From contig OY969928.1 of the NCBI GenBank assembly GCA_963704675.1, positions 868,001-932,000 on the forward strand: a stretch of DNA of 64,000 nt, in the 5' to 3' direction. Below, piece after piece: positions 23,008 through 31,663 of this stretch. The notes under the pieces are model-generated. The model had not been told where the DNA came from. It worked only from the letters and a program-made list of their open reading frames with translations, and ran no database searches. This DNA comes from DASUVM01 sp963704675. Its GTDB lineage: Bacteria; Patescibacteriota; Saccharimonadia; Saccharimonadales; Saccharimonadaceae. Each line of letters starts with the position of its first letter. Position 1 is the first letter of the stretch. A program made the position numbers and the translations under genes.

Positions 23008-24927
23008 ATGGGTAAAATCATCGGAATTGATCTTGGTACAACTAACAGTGCTATGGCTTATATGCTGGCTGGTAAACCTGAAGTAATTGCCAATGCTGAG
23101 GGTAATCGCACCACGCCAAGTGTCGTGGCAATAAAAAAATCAAAAGATGGCAAAGAAGAGCGCCTGGTTGGTCAAATTGCTCAGCGTCAGCGTGTCACTA
23201 ACCCTAAAAATACTATTTATGGCGTCAAACGCCTTATTGGGCGCAAGTGGGATTCTGAAGAAGTCCAAAAAGATCACGGCATCATGCCGTACGAAATCGT
23301 AAAGGCCAGCACTGGAGTGAAGGTGAAGCTGGGTGACAAAGAATATAGCCCCGAAGAAGTCTCAGCTATGATCCTCGGCAAACTTAAAGCCGATGCTGAA
23401 GCGTTCCTTGGCGAACCAGTCACCGAAGCTGTTATTACCGTACCAGCCTACTTTGACGATTCTCAACGCCAAGCCACCAAGGACGCTGGTAAGATCGCTG
23501 GCCTCGAAGTAAAGCGTATTATTAACGAGCCAACCGCTGCTGCTCTAGCTTACGGCCTCGACAAAAAAGGCAAGAGCGAAACCATTGCTGTCTTTGATCT
23601 CGGTGGCGGTACTTTCGATGTTTCGATTCTTGAACTCGGTGATGGTGTCTTCGAAGTAAAGAGTACCAATGGCGACACACATCTCGGTGGTGAAGACTTT
23701 GACAATCGCATCGTCAACTTCTTCCTTGATGAGTTTAAGAAAGAACATGGTATTGATCTAAAAGACGACAAAGCCGCCATGCAGCGCCTCAAAGATGAAG
23801 CCGAAAAAGCCAAAAAAGAACTCTCGAGCTCTAGCGAAACAGATATTAACTTACCATTCTTGACCGCCGACGCTGATGGGCCAAAGCACTTCGAATACAA
23901 GCTCACCCGCGCCAAACTTGAAGACCTTGTTAAAGATTTAATTGAAAAAACTGCCACACCGTGTGAAAAAGCGCTCAAAGATGCCGGCATTAATGCAAGC
24001 GATATTGACGAAGTGGTGCTTGTTGGAGGCATGACTCGCATGCCAGCTGTCGTTGAAAAAGTGAAGAGTATCTTCGGTAAAGACCCGCTTAAGGGTGTAA
24101 ACCCTGACGAAGTAGTAGCTGTTGGTGCTGCTATTCAAGGCGGTGTGCTGGCTGGCGACGTTAAAGACGTATTATTACTCGACGTTACCCCGCTCAGTCT
24201 TGGTATCGAAACCATGGGCGGCGTTTCAACCAAACTGATTGAGCGCAATACCACTATTCCAACCAGCAAGAGCGAAGTTTTCTCTACTGCCGCCGACAAT
24301 CAACCGCAAGTTGAAATTCACGTGTTGCAGGGTGAGCGCGAAATGGCGGTTGATAACAAGAGTCTCGGTAAGTTCCAGCTCACCGGCATTGCACCAGCTC
24401 CACGCGGCGTGCCGCAAATTGAAGTTACTTTCAGCATCGACGCCAACGGTATTCTAAACGTGACCGCGAAAGACAAAGGCACCGGCAAAGAGCAGTCAAT
24501 TACGATTCAAAACAGCGGCAACATGAGCAAAGAAGACATTGAAAAAGCTCAAAAAGAGGCTGAAGCTCACGCTGATGAAGACAAGAAGAAGCGTGCACTA
24601 GTTGATACCCGCAATATCTTAGAAAACGCTATTTACCAAGCCGAAAAGCTCATCACTGAGCATAAAGACAAGATTAGCGACGAAGATAAGAAAACCGTTG
24701 AAGACGCCGTGGCTGAAGCCAAGAGCCATCTTGAAAGTGACGATAAAGACACCTTAGAAAACGCTGCCAAGACTTTAATGGAAAAAACCCAAGCTATCGG
24801 CGCTAAACTCTACCAGCAAAAAGCTGACGAAGCAAAGCCAGCCGAAGGGGAGTCGAGTGCTGACGACAAGAAAACCGACGAACCTGTTGAAGGCGAAGTG
24901 ATTGATGAGGATAAGAAAGAAAAATAG
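23008..24927 (+). CDS. dnaK: Molecular chaperone DnaK (Hsp70)
   Basis: DnaK is the ATP-dependent Hsp70 chaperone. The 639-aa protein has GIDLGTTNS at the N-terminus, VPAYFDDSQRQAT, NEPTAAALAYG, DLGGGTFDVS, VVLVGGMTRMP and the substrate-binding domain from about residue 390 with DVTPLSLGIET, ending in an acidic, lysine-rich tail. ATG 23008 follows AAAGGAGAG; an upstream TTG is disfavoured. Control is by CIRCE (22896-22920) and probably a second half-site. It heads an operon with an unknown 153-aa gene and dnaJ. Confidence 0.97.
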   Translation: MGKIIGIDLGTTNSAMAYMLAGKPEVIANAEGNRTTPSVVAIKKSKDGKEERLVGQIAQRQRVTNPKNTIYGVKRLIGRKWDSEEVQKDHGIMPYEIVKASTGVKVKLGDKEYSPEEVSAMILGKLKADAEAFLGEPVTEAVITVPAYFDDSQRQATKDAGKIAGLEVKRIINEPTAAALAYGLDKKGKSETIAVFDLGGGTFDVSILELGDGVFEVKSTNGDTHLGGEDFDNRIVNFFLDEFKKEHGIDLKDDKAAMQRLKDEAEKAKKELSSSSETDINLPFLTADADGPKHFEYKLTRAKLEDLVKDLIEKTATPCEKALKDAGINASDIDEVVLVGGMTRMPAVVEKVKSIFGKDPLKGVNPDEVVAVGAAIQGGVLAGDVKDVLLLDVTPLSLGIETMGGVSTKLIERNTTIPTSKSEVFSTAADNQPQVEIHVLQGEREMAVDNKSLGKFQLTGIAPAPRGVPQIEVTFSIDANGILNVTAKDKGTGKEQSITIQNSGNMSKEDIEKAQKEAEAHADEDKKKRALVDTRNILENAIYQAEKLITEHKDKISDEDKKTVEDAVAEAKSHLESDDKDTLENAAKTLMEKTQAIGAKLYQQKADEAKPAEGESSADDKKTDEPVEGEVIDEDKKEK

Positions 24928-24929
24928 TC

Positions 24930-25391
24930 ATGCAAAGTCTGCCTGAGGATAAGAAGTATATCGTTGAGTTTATCTTTAGGCAGAAAGTAAGCTCAGAGGA
25001 GATGATCTGGTTGATGTATTACCAAGACTCTCCTCAGTGGGCTGGTTGGCAAGCGTTAAATTTTAGTGGTGACGGAGAGCGGCCTGAAGTTTCGAAGATA
25101 GCTAGAGCACAAGCTAAGCGCTTTGATGCTGAGTTTGAAGATGGTTCGCTAAAATTACTAAAATCTACCGCAGTTAAGCAAAAGGGAAGGCCAGATATAC
25201 CCTTGCTAATATATACAGCCGAAATAAAACGGCAGACTGCCGATCCCTATTTCCATGGTAAAATGTTATTCGTGCCTTTTACTGCAGAGGATTCGTTATA
25301 TACTGACATGCCCTTAGTAGTAAGAGATGAAATTGCAAAGCTATACGGTTTAGAGCATCTTCGGGGCTCTAAAGATAATACGAAAGAGTAA
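24930..25391 (+). CDS. Hypothetical protein between dnaK and dnaJ
   Basis: A 153-aa soluble protein of unknown family, 2 bp after dnaK and 4 bp before dnaJ, so it is certainly co-transcribed with the chaperone pair. It has a mixed alpha/beta composition, a tryptophan-rich stretch (MYYQDSPQWAGWQALNF) and a conserved-looking LLIYTAEIKRQ strand. No catalytic or metal motif is apparent. Its position suggests a role in protein quality control, but that is context only. Confidence 0.75.
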   Translation: MQSLPEDKKYIVEFIFRQKVSSEEMIWLMYYQDSPQWAGWQALNFSGDGERPEVSKIARAQAKRFDAEFEDGSLKLLKSTAVKQKGRPDIPLLIYTAEIKRQTADPYFHGKMLFVPFTAEDSLYTDMPLVVRDEIAKLYGLEHLRGSKDNTKE

Positions 25392-25395
25392 TAGT

Positions 25396-26508
25396 GTGGC
25401 CAAACGAGATTACTACGAAATACTAGGAGTAAGCAAAAACGCCTCGGCCGACGAGATTAAAAAGGCGTTTCGTAAGCTTGCCGTTAAATATCACCCTGAC
25501 AAAGAGGGTGGTGATGAAGCGAAGTTTAAAGAGGCTTCTGAAGCCTACGAGGTATTAAAAGACTCCGCTAAGCGTCAGCGCTACGACCAATTCGGTCATG
25601 CTGGTGTTGGTGGTAATGCTGGTGGTGCTAGTGGCGGTAGCCCGTTTGAAGGCTTTGGTGGCTTCGGTGGGCAAGGCCAAAGCTTTAGCTTTGACTTTGG
25701 TGATGGCGGTCTTGGCGATATCTTTGGCCAGTTCTTTGGCGGCGCCACCGGGCAGCGCACCCGTGAACGCCGTGGGCGTGACGTGGCAGCCGATATTGAA
25801 CTAACTTTCGAAGAAGCTGTTTTTGGTACCGAAAAAACCATGATCGTTACCATGAATGATGTTTGTGCACACTGTAAAGGCACAACCGTTGAGCCTGGCT
25901 ACGAACTCAAAACCTGCCCCGATTGTAAAGGCGCAGGCCACCAGAACCGCGTCATGAACACCGTGTTTGGCCAAATTCAACAAGCCGTTGTCTGCCCAAC
26001 CTGCGAAGGCCAAGGCAAAGTACCCGAGAAAGTTTGTACCGTCTGTCGTGGCAAAGGCACTGAACGTAAAAAACAAGAAATTACTATTAAAGTACCTGCT
26101 GGTATTGACGATGGCGCCACTATTCGTTTGCGTGATCGCGGCGAAGCAGTTGCCAACGGCGCCAAGGGCGATCTTTACGTCAATATTAAAGTAAAACCAC
26201 ACAAGCAATTCACCCGCGAAGGCGACCTTATTTTAAGCGAAACAAGCGTTGGCATGGTTGACGCTGCTCTGGGCACTGAAATTGATGTTGATACCGTTGA
26301 TGGCCCTATCACCATTGAAATTCCGGCTGGCACGCAAAGTGGCACCGATTTTAAGCTCGAAGGCCACGGTGTGCCGCACCTTCGAAACCCTGAGCGCGGC
26401 GATCATATTGTCACGATCCATGTTGATACTCCAACCAAGTTAACAAGAAAGCAAAAAGAGCTCTTACAAGAGTTTGCCAGCCAGCCCAAAAAACGCAGCT
26501 TGTTTTAA
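25396..26508 (+). CDS. dnaJ: Chaperone protein DnaJ (Hsp40)
   Basis: DnaJ stimulates DnaK ATPase and delivers substrates. All parts of a type I Hsp40 are present: J domain with HPD at residues 33-35, a Gly/Phe-rich region (about 70-125), four CxxCxGxG zinc motifs (CAHCKGTT with the last glycine changed to T, CPDCKGAG, CPTCEGQG, CTVCRGKG) and the C-terminal substrate-binding domain. The start is GTG 25396. It is the last gene of the dnaK operon. Confidence 0.96.
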   Translation: MAKRDYYEILGVSKNASADEIKKAFRKLAVKYHPDKEGGDEAKFKEASEAYEVLKDSAKRQRYDQFGHAGVGGNAGGASGGSPFEGFGGFGGQGQSFSFDFGDGGLGDIFGQFFGGATGQRTRERRGRDVAADIELTFEEAVFGTEKTMIVTMNDVCAHCKGTTVEPGYELKTCPDCKGAGHQNRVMNTVFGQIQQAVVCPTCEGQGKVPEKVCTVCRGKGTERKKQEITIKVPAGIDDGATIRLRDRGEAVANGAKGDLYVNIKVKPHKQFTREGDLILSETSVGMVDAALGTEIDVDTVDGPITIEIPAGTQSGTDFKLEGHGVPHLRNPERGDHIVTIHVDTPTKLTRKQKELLQEFASQPKKRSLF

Positions 26509-26602
26509 ATCTGCAACTGAATATATTAACCTCGCGTGTTATTCGTGAGTTTCGACATGGCAATCTCGCTAATATGTTTATTATTACCAGCCGGTGTTTT
26601 TG

Positions 26603-26631
26603 TTGACGTGTGGGTTAATCTATTTTATAAT
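26603..26631 (+). promoter_or_regulatory. Near-consensus promoter of the peptide-tagging cluster
   Basis: TTGACG (26603-26608), 17-nt spacer, perfect TATAAT (26626-26631). RNA is expected to start near 26638, between the ATG at 26633 and the ATG at 26642, which favours the second ATG as the true, nearly leaderless start. Confidence 0.75.
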
Positions 26632-26641
26632 AATGAGCCTT

Positions 26642-28150
26642 ATGAGACATCCATACCCTGAACTTTCACGTGCACCAGAAACGCGCCTTGCAGTCGTTGA
26701 AAGAGATATTGAAAAACAACCAGAAATTGCTGGTTTTCAGGCATATGAGCTTTTTGCGAACGATAGCGAACAACAAAAAGCACATTTTATTGCGGCTACC
26801 GAAGGTAACCCAAAGCTTACGTACCCACTATTACAGGGTGAAGGGCTCGCCCGGCTCGAAGCTCTCATTGGTGCCTCTGCAAACACTCAAGATAACCTAG
26901 CGGCGGCTCGGCCAAGTGCTGAATCTGTGCTGGTAACATTACTTGGTAGTGAAAAGAATGCACGAGCCGACGCCTTATTTGACGCTATTGAGTACCGGCA
27001 AGGTGAGATGTTTATGGCCTATATGGCAGCGCGCATGAATGATGAGTCATTGTCGGAAGAAGATCGCGCTGAAGCGATTGAATATTACAAACTAGCCAAC
27101 GAAGCTTTGTATGGCGTGCCCGAGAATCCGGTTTTTTCAGCATTAACGCGCGAGCATCTTATGCCTCATCTTGAAGCCGATCTTTCCAATGATGACATAG
27201 CACATCAGCTGCAGCAAGAAATACGCGCCCGTATCGGTGAAATTCATGATGAAGGGTTTGAGTTTCATAAACCATCACCCGAGAGTGAGGAGCGCTTTGC
27301 GGCGTTGGTGCACGAAAAGTTTGACGGCATGGTGGCTCACATTATTCCCCGTTACGATCAAGAAGGCAACGAAATTCCCTATACTGCTCAAGAAGCGGTC
27401 GAGGTCGTTCGCCTCGCGCTTGACTACATCGGTGCCACCAAACTCGGCTGGCGTTGCGAACCTGTGCCGAACAAATCATTAATGAGCGTATCAGCGCACA
27501 GAAAGTTAGTTGAGGTGGGTGAAGATCGTGAACCGATGATGGCCGATGAGCTATGCGCTAAAGTAGTGCACGAGACGGGTAAGCACGTTCTTTCTTCGGT
27601 GATTGCCGCAAGGGCAGGGTGGTTATCGGCAGCATATGGCCAGCAAGGCTATCTTGATCTTGAAGAATCATTTGCCACTAAGCTCGGGAACGTTTATTGG
27701 GGCGAGGCCGCCGTGCCAACACCAAAATATCGTTATATTGCATGCGGATTTGCCTACGGGCGCGATAACCACGAGCCGCGTGATATGCGTGATTGTTACG
27801 AAGTTGTGTGGCGTATGATTGCGCTCGATCGTTGCAAAGAAGGCGCTCCAATTGATGAAATTCAGTTACAGGCAGCCAAGAATAAAGCGTATCTACAGTG
27901 TATTCGTATTTACAGGTCCACATCATGTGATATTCCTGGCCTTACGTTCAATATGGGGCTTTCATATGTGAACGGTGACAAAATCGTAAACCCAATAATC
28001 GATCTCATAGAAGATATAGATGACCTTGAGTTTCTGCTTGCCGGCAAAACTGATCCTACGCGCCCAGATCACTTACCCATTAACGAGGCTATAAAACCAG
28101 ATACAAAAATTGCCACCAAGCTTCGAGAGCGTCTGGCATCGGCTGCTTAG
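26642..28150 (+). CDS. DUF1704-like metallopeptidase (tyrosine carboxypeptidase-type)
   Basis: A 502-aa protein with a probable zinc site: KVVHETGKHVLSS gives HExxxH and the later GYLDLEESFA supplies a downstream glutamate, the arrangement of the DUF1704 family, which includes the eukaryotic tubulin tyrosine carboxypeptidase MATCAP. Bacterial members are often next to ATP-grasp ligases, as here. The N-terminal 150 residues are not recognised. I infer a carboxypeptidase that trims residues added by the adjacent ligases; the substrate is unknown. ATG 26642 is chosen from the promoter position. Confidence 0.6.
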   Translation: MRHPYPELSRAPETRLAVVERDIEKQPEIAGFQAYELFANDSEQQKAHFIAATEGNPKLTYPLLQGEGLARLEALIGASANTQDNLAAARPSAESVLVTLLGSEKNARADALFDAIEYRQGEMFMAYMAARMNDESLSEEDRAEAIEYYKLANEALYGVPENPVFSALTREHLMPHLEADLSNDDIAHQLQQEIRARIGEIHDEGFEFHKPSPESEERFAALVHEKFDGMVAHIIPRYDQEGNEIPYTAQEAVEVVRLALDYIGATKLGWRCEPVPNKSLMSVSAHRKLVEVGEDREPMMADELCAKVVHETGKHVLSSVIAARAGWLSAAYGQQGYLDLEESFATKLGNVYWGEAAVPTPKYRYIACGFAYGRDNHEPRDMRDCYEVVWRMIALDRCKEGAPIDEIQLQAAKNKAYLQCIRIYRSTSCDIPGLTFNMGLSYVNGDKIVNPIIDLIEDIDDLEFLLAGKTDPTRPDHLPINEAIKPDTKIATKLRERLASAA

Positions 28151-28179
28151 TTGACCAATGAAAGAGTCTCATATACTAT
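28151..28179 (+). promoter_or_regulatory. Internal promoter candidate before the ATP-grasp ligase
   Basis: TTGACC (28151-28156), 17-nt spacer and TACTAT (28174-28179), overlapping TATACT (28172-28177). It starts immediately after the stop of the DUF1704-like gene and would give RNA starting near 28186. Confidence 0.5.
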
Positions 28180-28225
28180 ACTATCGCCACGAAATAACCA
28201 TAACTGGAAAAACAGCGAGCGCATC

Positions 28226-29212
28226 ATGTTACAAATTAGCACTCGATTGATTGCCGAAGCAGCAAAACGGCGAGGTTGGCAGGTTGAGTCACTTGACGAC
28301 CGCTTTTTATCAACGCTTGCCATAACGTTACCGAATAAAAAAACCTACTATTTTGATAGTATTCAACCGCCGCTTACCTCTGCAGCTGCCATGGTAATTG
28401 CCGATAATAAATTGGCAACCTATCTTATTGCGCAGAAGCACCAGATAGCAGTTGCTGAGTTTACTATGTATGATGCTGCAAATCCACAGGCAGCCACAGA
28501 TTTCTTGCATAAACAGACAAAAAACGGCTTTGAGGTGGTAGTGAAGCCTACCGACACTAATCATGGCGACGGTATAACTATTGGCATAACTAATGAAGCT
28601 GATCTGCAGCAAGCAATAGCACATGCGCAAACCTTCTCAAGCCAGATACTATTACAAGGGCGACACGAAGGCGCAGACTGCCGTGTACTTGTTGTTGATG
28701 GGCAAGTAGTGGCTGCAGCTCGCCGTTATCCGCCTTATATAGTGGGGGACGGCGTGCATACAATCGAAGAGCTCATGCAAGCAAAAAACGATGAGCCAGA
28801 CCGCGGTGAAGAGCATCATACGGCACTGTCTAAAATAGATATTGAATCTGCAAGGCGCTACCTTGGTGAGCATGTTAAGTATATCCCTGTTTTTGACGAG
28901 CAGGTATTCGTGCTTGCGACGGCGAATTTAAGCAAGGGCGGTGAAGCCGAAGATATTACCGAGGCACTGCACCAAAGTTTTATTGATGCCGCCGAAACAA
29001 TGGCGCGTTCACTCAATATGTTTGTCTGTGGTGTCGATTTTTTAGTGAAGGATTACCGCAAGCCGTTAACACCACAAAACGGTATCTTATTAGAAATTAA
29101 TGCAACGCCGGGTATTCGTATGCATCAGTTCCCCTCAAGCGGGCAGGTAAGAGATGTTGCTTCGATTATAATCAGCAAGTTTGCCGAAAAAGTGCTAGCG
29201 AACAAAGCTTAA
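28226..29212 (+). CDS. ATP-grasp ligase (cyanophycin synthetase/glutathione synthetase-like)
   Basis: A 328-aa ATP-grasp enzyme. VVVKPTDTNHGDGITIGI matches the nucleotide-binding glycine-rich loop of cyanophycin synthetases and GshF-type enzymes, and GVDFLV followed by LLEINATPG contains the metal-binding E-x-N. ATP-grasp ligases join a carboxylate, via acyl phosphate, to an amine, commonly an amino acid. Coding-like sequence continues upstream to a TTG at 28151; I use ATG 28226 because a promoter overlaps that stretch, but the longer form is possible. Its neighbours suggest amino-acid addition to a peptide or protein. Confidence 0.75.
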   Translation: MLQISTRLIAEAAKRRGWQVESLDDRFLSTLAITLPNKKTYYFDSIQPPLTSAAAMVIADNKLATYLIAQKHQIAVAEFTMYDAANPQAATDFLHKQTKNGFEVVVKPTDTNHGDGITIGITNEADLQQAIAHAQTFSSQILLQGRHEGADCRVLVVDGQVVAAARRYPPYIVGDGVHTIEELMQAKNDEPDRGEEHHTALSKIDIESARRYLGEHVKYIPVFDEQVFVLATANLSKGGEAEDITEALHQSFIDAAETMARSLNMFVCGVDFLVKDYRKPLTPQNGILLEINATPGIRMHQFPSSGQVRDVASIIISKFAEKVLANKA

Positions 29213-29219
29213 ATATGAT

Positions 29220-29239
29220 ATAAGTAAGTTACTTATAGT
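29220..29239 (+). promoter_or_regulatory. Palindromic operator candidate overlapping a -10
   Basis: ATAAGTAA-G-TTACTTAT (29220-29236) is a perfect 8-1-8 palindrome; its right end overlaps TATAGT (29234-29239), a possible -10 for the rimB-like/rimK pair. No T tract follows, so a protein-binding site is more likely than a terminator. Confidence 0.45.
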
Positions 29240-29260
29240 AGATAAGCTACAGGAGCTATA

Positions 29261-29716
29261 ATGCCACAACAAAAATCAAGGCGACGATTAAAGGCTGTCA
29301 TTGGCCGCGCCGAGCGGGTTGATTTTCCTGCTGCCGAGGTGTTTAATGTGCCGGCTAAAATTGACACCGGTGCATACCGAACATCTGTTTGGGCAAGTGA
29401 TATCCGTGAAGAAGATGGTGTACTCAAATTTAAGTTAATGGGCCCAAGCTCTGAGCATTATTCTGGTAAAGATTGCGAAGTAAAAAAATACGAAATTGTT
29501 GATGTTGAAAACTCATTTGGCCAAAAAGAACAGCGCTACAGTATTCAATTCAATGTAAAAGTTGGTCATAAAACAATACGCACAAACATTACTTTGGCTG
29601 ATCGCAGCAAAAAGACTTACCCAGTATTAGTTGGACGCAAGTTTCTGAAAGGCCGATTCTTGGTTGATGTTTCTGAAGGAGACCCTGTTGAAGATGAGGA
29701 AACGTTAGGCTCATGA
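29261..29716 (+). CDS. RimB-like retropepsin-fold protease (PF05618 family)
   Basis: The 151-aa protein matches the family annotated ATP-dependent zinc protease or RimB: IGRAERVDFP near the start, then KIDTGAYRTSVWA, where D-T-G-A resembles the catalytic DTGA of retropepsin-like aspartic proteases, and PVLVGRKFLKGRFLVDV near the end. In Pseudomonas a homologue sits in the rimABK operon and opposes or modulates RimK. CAGGAG precedes the ATG and its stop overlaps the rimK start (ATGA at 29713-29716). I infer a protease acting on RimK-extended tails. Confidence 0.8.
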   Translation: MPQQKSRRRLKAVIGRAERVDFPAAEVFNVPAKIDTGAYRTSVWASDIREEDGVLKFKLMGPSSEHYSGKDCEVKKYEIVDVENSFGQKEQRYSIQFNVKVGHKTIRTNITLADRSKKTYPVLVGRKFLKGRFLVDVSEGDPVEDEETLGS

Positions 29717-30618
29717 AAATCGCTATCTTATCAAACGGGGCTGCTAACTATTCTACAAAACGGCTCAAAGAAGAAGCGCTGAAGCGTGGCCATGAAGTTA
29801 AAGTAATTAGCTACACAAAATGTTACATGACTATCGAAAAAAGTGAGCCAGTCGTCTATTACAAAGGCAAGCCGCTCTCGGGGTACGACGCGATCATTCC
29901 TCGCATTGCCCAAAAGTATACTGGCTATGGCTCATCAGTTGTGCGTCAGTTTGAAATGCAAAATGTCTATACAACTGCGAGCTCAATAGCAATTGTACGC
30001 TCACGTGATAAGCTACGCACTTATCAGCTACTCGCAAAAGCCGGTGTTGGGATTCCAAAAACTGTTCTAGCGCGTGAAACTGCTAACTTTGAAGACGTGA
30101 TTGCGCTTGTCGGTGAAATGCCTTTGATTATTAAAGTCGCGCGGGGCACTCATGGAAACGGTGTCGTTTTAGCTGAAACTGCCAAAGCAGCCAAAGCGGT
30201 AATGCAAGCCTTCTATGTTGAAGGCGTGAACTTTTTCGTACAAGAATTTGTCAAAGAATCGGCCGGTATGGATATTCGTGCACTTGTGGTTGGCGGCAAA
30301 GTCGTTGCGAGCGTGAAGCGTCAGAGTCTTGATGACGACTTTCGTTCAAACACGCACCAGGGCGGGGTAGGGTTAGCCGTTAAACTTACGCCCGAAGAAG
30401 AAAAAACTGCTATTAAAGCTGCTCGGGCCATGGGTATGCCTATTTGCGGTGTTGATATGATGCGCTCTGATCGTGGCCCGTTGGTGCTTGAGGTAAATTC
30501 TTCAGCTAGTTTTAAAACACCAGAGCTTGTCACAAAGCGAAACGTTGCTGGTAAAGTCATTGAATATATCGAGCTAAATGCTAAACGCCGCAATCGCAAA
30601 GACAAAATTGGCGCATAG
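29713..30618 (+). CDS. rimK: RimK-like ATP-grasp glutamate ligase
   Basis: A 301-aa protein, the same length as E. coli RimK, which adds glutamates to the C-terminus of ribosomal protein bS6. Family segments are conserved in order: PRIAQKYTGYGSSVVRQFEM, RDKLRTYQLL, GTHGNGVVLAET, VQEFVKES, DIRALVVGGKVVASVKR, DDFRSNTHQGG and LEVNSSASF with the metal-binding E-x-N. It is translationally coupled to the RimB-like protease. Whether bS6 is the substrate depends on its C-terminal sequence, which is not in this window. Confidence 0.88.
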   Translation: MKIAILSNGAANYSTKRLKEEALKRGHEVKVISYTKCYMTIEKSEPVVYYKGKPLSGYDAIIPRIAQKYTGYGSSVVRQFEMQNVYTTASSIAIVRSRDKLRTYQLLAKAGVGIPKTVLARETANFEDVIALVGEMPLIIKVARGTHGNGVVLAETAKAAKAVMQAFYVEGVNFFVQEFVKESAGMDIRALVVGGKVVASVKRQSLDDDFRSNTHQGGVGLAVKLTPEEEKTAIKAARAMGMPICGVDMMRSDRGPLVLEVNSSASFKTPELVTKRNVAGKVIEYIELNAKRRNRKDKIGA

Positions 30619-30650
30619 CGAGCTTCATTGAAAAATGGTAACATAAGTAT

Positions 30651-31133
30651 ATGTTAACCATTGGCGTTTTAGCAATTGCTTTTGCCTTGTTATTCTTGCT
30701 GGCATTTGCCACAAAGCGCCGATTCGGTGTGCTTGGCCTTGGATTAACGGCGGGTGCATTACTGAGCGAATATTGGACAAATGGTGCGAGCTCACTCTTA
30801 CATCAACAAGGGGTCGAACTTACCGTGCCACCACTTGAAAGCGTTGTCGCAATTGCATTAACGCTTATTCCCGTTTTGATTTTGTTTTCGAGTGGTCCAA
30901 GTTACAGCCAAAAGTCACAGCAACTTTTCGGTAGTTTATTGTTCGGCGCAATGGCATTCTTAATTTTGTTCCCGATACTTGAATCGATATTTGTAATCGA
31001 ACCGAATATGCAACCGGCCATCTCGGCAATTAATACATATGGCACAAGTCTCTTAGCGCTCCTTATTGTGCTCGCTATTGCTGATACTGCGCTTGCAAAG
31101 ACGAAAAAGCACGGTAAGAAGAATCACGATTAA
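30651..31133 (+). CDS. Four-helix membrane protein of unknown function
   Basis: A 160-aa protein with four hydrophobic segments (about residues 2-20, 28-46, 66-82 and 95-112, plus 125-145) and a basic C-terminus (KTKKHGKKNHD). The layout is like CvpA-type small membrane proteins, but I see no diagnostic motif. TAACAT with an extended TG (30636-30644) ends 6 nt before the ATG, suggesting its own leaderless start, although it lies 32 bp after rimK and may also be read from that operon. Confidence 0.7.
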   Translation: MLTIGVLAIAFALLFLLAFATKRRFGVLGLGLTAGALLSEYWTNGASSLLHQQGVELTVPPLESVVAIALTLIPVLILFSSGPSYSQKSQQLFGSLLFGAMAFLILFPILESIFVIEPNMQPAISAINTYGTSLLALLIVLAIADTALAKTKKHGKKNHD

Positions 31134-31197
31134 GTTGACAATAACAGATATAAAGTGTTATTTTATAAGCTGACTGAGCGAAATTAGCTTGTTAATG

Positions 31198-31273
31198 GGC
31201 CCATAGCTCAGCTGGTTAGAGCACCTGCCTTTTAAGCAGGGTGTCCTGGGTTCGAGCCCCAGTGGGCCCTCCA
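31198..31273 (+). tRNA. tRNA-Lys (anticodon TTT)
   Basis: A complete cloverleaf: acceptor GGGCCCA/TGGGCCC, D stem GCTC/GAGC, anticodon stem CCTGC/GCAGG with loop CTTTTAA (anticodon TTT), T stem CTGGG/CCCAG with loop TTCGAGC. The CCA end is encoded (31271-31273). It is followed at once by a strong terminator. Confidence 0.97.
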
Positions 31274-31279
31274 TGAATT

Positions 31280-31325
31280 TATACATTAACAAAAGACTTC
31301 TTCGGAAGTCTTTTGTTAATGTATA
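31280..31325. terminator. Long perfect terminator hairpin after tRNA-Lys
   Basis: A 21-bp perfect stem (31280-31300 with 31305-31325) closed by a TTCG tetraloop, with AAAAGACTTC on one side and GAAGTCTTTT on the other. It could work in both directions. The remaining gap to comEC (31326-31663) holds no convincing gene; a minus-strand open frame there only closes by reading through the tRNA. Confidence 0.85.
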
Positions 31326-31663
31326 ATCTAACTTTCGTGAAGGTGAGGCTGTTGACATTGTTGTCATGAGAGACGGTCTTTCCCGTTCGCGAGATGCAAA
31401 TTGACTCTGGCGATGCCGGCATTGCCGATTAGGGTTGGAGGCGGCTTGATTCGAGCTCGGTTGAGAGTATTCTTCGTTGCTGATCTGAGCTTGAGCGGTA
31501 ACTTCACCTTGGCTCTTCATGAAAGTATCTATCTTTAGTTACGACAGTTTTGCTTGATAATATGTTGTGAACTGATCGCATAAACTATACTTAAATCTTC
31601 GCGTAAGGGTAAAGAACAAACAGTTTAAGTTAATCTAATTTTTTCTTGTTATCATGCACGAGC

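Noticed and set aside
23550..24041. 163-codon minus-strand open frame within dnaK
   Set aside because: Antisense shadow of a highly conserved gene; serine-rich product typical of such artefacts.
31158..31520. 120-codon minus-strand open frame across the tRNA-Lys gene
   Set aside because: It must read through a 21-bp terminator stem and the tRNA; the GLEPRTPCLKG peptide is a well-known tRNA antisense artefact.
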